Source of the DNA: an uncultured Collinsella sp.
GTDB taxonomy: Bacteria; Actinomycetota; Coriobacteriia; Coriobacteriales; Coriobacteriaceae
Direction: 5' to 3'
DNA length: 13,814 bases
NCBI GenBank assembly: GCA_958438125.1
Contig: CAUBQN010000034.1
Coordinates: 1 to 13,814, forward strand
Of the stretch, positions 12,878 to 13,814 are shown piece by piece (position 1 is the first letter of the stretch; every line of letters starts with the position of its first letter). The position numbers were made by a program, and so were the translations under genes. The notes beneath the pieces were generated by a model, which was not told where the DNA came from, searched no databases, and saw only the letters and a program-made list of their open reading frames with translations.

Positions 12878-13804
12878 ATGAACAACATCGTACTTGCCGT
12901 TCTGCAGGGCGTGGTCGTCATGGCCGTCGCACCGTTCTTCTCCGGTCTCGGCCGCGTGATCCGCGCCAAGATGCACAACCGTCGCGGCCCCAGCATCATG
13001 CAGGACTACCGCGACCTGGCCAAGCTCTTTGCGCGCCCCGAGTCCCAGAGCGAGGATGCGAGCTTTGCGCTGCGCATCATGCCGCCGCTGTTCTTCGCCG
13101 TCGCCTTTATGCTCGCGATGGGTTTGCCGCTCTTTACGGCACAAAGCCCCATCCCGGTCTTTGGTGACGCCATCACCATCATGTACAGCCTGGCGCTCGC
13201 CCGCTTCTTCTTCGCCCTCTGCGGTGTGGATTCGTCCAACGCCTACGCCGGTATCGGCGGCGTCCGCGAGCTGCTCATGAGCGTGCTCATCGAGCCGTCC
13301 ATGCTGCTGGCCTTGTTTGCCGCCGCCCTGGTTTGCGGCTCCACCGACATCGCCACCATGGGTCAGCACATCATGACGGGCGCCATCGACGCGCCGGTCG
13401 CCGTGATCCTCGCCGGCATCGCCTTTGCGATTGCCTGCTACATGGAACTCGGCAAGCTGCCCTTTGATCAGGCCGAGGCCGAGCAGGAGCTTCAGGAAGG
13501 TCCGCTCGCCGAGCTTTCCGGCCCGTCGCTTGCCATGGCCAAGCTTGCCATGTCCATGAAACAGGTCCTGGTCGTCGCTTGGTTCTGCGCGATCTTCGTC
13601 CCCTGGGGCGAGCCCGCGACCGTGGGGGCCGCCGCCGTTCTGGGCGCCGTCATCTTCCTGGTGAAGTGCCTGGTCGACTTTGTCGTATGCGGCGTGATCG
13701 AGAACTCCTGCTCGCGCTCGCGTTTTAAGGTACTCGGTAATCAGACCTGGGCCGTCGTTGGCATCGCCGTTCTGGCGTTTGTCTTCGTGGTCGTCGGCGT
13801 GTAG
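12878..13804 (+). CDS. hyfC: Hydrogenase-4 membrane subunit HyfC (NuoH family)
   Basis: This 308-residue NuoH/HycD/HyfC-type protein joins the hydrogenase soluble arm to the membrane arm. Typical features are FSGLGRVIRAKMHNRRGPS at 21-39 with DYRDLAKL after it, RELLMSVLIEPSML at 130-143, and the acidic cytoplasmic loop ELGKLPFDQAEAEQEL at 190-205, which in the NuoH family faces the quinone/electron-transfer module. The ATG at 12878 follows a strong AAGGAGGGG, 12 bp after the hyfB stop. The sequence after the stop (GAGAAGGGAG, 13805-13814) looks like a ribosome site for the next gene, presumably hyfD/E, so the operon continues beyond the window. Confidence 0.93.
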   Translation: MNNIVLAVLQGVVVMAVAPFFSGLGRVIRAKMHNRRGPSIMQDYRDLAKLFARPESQSEDASFALRIMPPLFFAVAFMLAMGLPLFTAQSPIPVFGDAITIMYSLALARFFFALCGVDSSNAYAGIGGVRELLMSVLIEPSMLLALFAAALVCGSTDIATMGQHIMTGAIDAPVAVILAGIAFAIACYMELGKLPFDQAEAEQELQEGPLAELSGPSLAMAKLAMSMKQVLVVAWFCAIFVPWGEPATVGAAAVLGAVIFLVKCLVDFVVCGVIENSCSRSRFKVLGNQTWAVVGIAVLAFVFVVVGV

Positions 13805-13814
13805 GAGAAGGGAG

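Noticed and set aside
10796..13369. 857-codon minus-strand open frame opposite hyfB and hyfC
   Set aside because: It is rich in His, Gly, Asp and Glu with no recognisable domain, and runs exactly opposite two well-supported membrane genes. It is a GC-rich antisense shadow.

Overview
The window looks like the chromosome of a high-GC, anaerobic, H2-producing actinobacterium, most likely a gut Coriobacteriia such as Collinsella. That is an inference from GC-rich codon use, a selenium-dependent formate hydrogenlyase, a selD-yedF-DUF3343-desulfurase cluster and an AbiEi/DUF559-type gene of actinobacterial style. No 16S or other marker is present to prove it.

Layout. (1) Positions 1-2722, plus strand: a tightly packed selenium operon with the 3' part of selD, then yedF, a DUF3343 carrier-like gene and a class V cysteine desulfurase, ending at a strong terminator. 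(2) 2800-4158: a BrnQ-type branched-chain amino acid transporter. (3) 4170-4454: a near-consensus promoter driving tRNA-Pro(TGG) and tRNA-Gly(TCC), ending in a terminator. (4) 4381-4770: a gene-free, heavily structured stretch. The tRNA-Gly 3' end, its terminator and an inverted T-arm copy are duplicated about 200 bp downstream, with three hairpins between the copies, followed by a long palindrome. (5) 4956-5957: a relatively AT-rich gene with an AbiEi-like body and a DUF559/Vsr-like nuclease tail, bracketed by two nearly identical palindromes about 1.28 kb apart. (6) 6100-6913, minus strand: a RelB/DinJ-like antitoxin and a PIN-domain toxin, overlapping by 8 bp. The toxin's 3' end carries three 21-bp tandem repeats. 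(7) 6914-7340: an AT-rich regulatory region. (8) 7341-13804, plus strand, running off the window: HydN-like ferredoxin, selenocysteine formate dehydrogenase H (in-frame TGA at 8353 plus a SECIS hairpin), HyfA-like ferredoxin, HyfB and HyfC, i.e. the start of a formate hydrogenlyase / hydrogenase-4 operon.

How the genes fit together. SelD makes selenophosphate, and the yedF, DUF3343 and desulfurase genes are plausible selenium/sulfur handling partners. The selenium is needed to make Sec-tRNA for residue 140 of FdhF. FdhF oxidises formate to CO2. Electrons should pass through the four-cluster ferredoxin subunits to a membrane hydrogenase whose arm begins with HyfB and HyfC, releasing H2. The selenium genes and the selenoprotein lie within about 5 kb, separated by an accessory island of tRNAs, palindromes, a nuclease-like gene and a toxin-antitoxin pair. 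That island holds most of what is unusual here.
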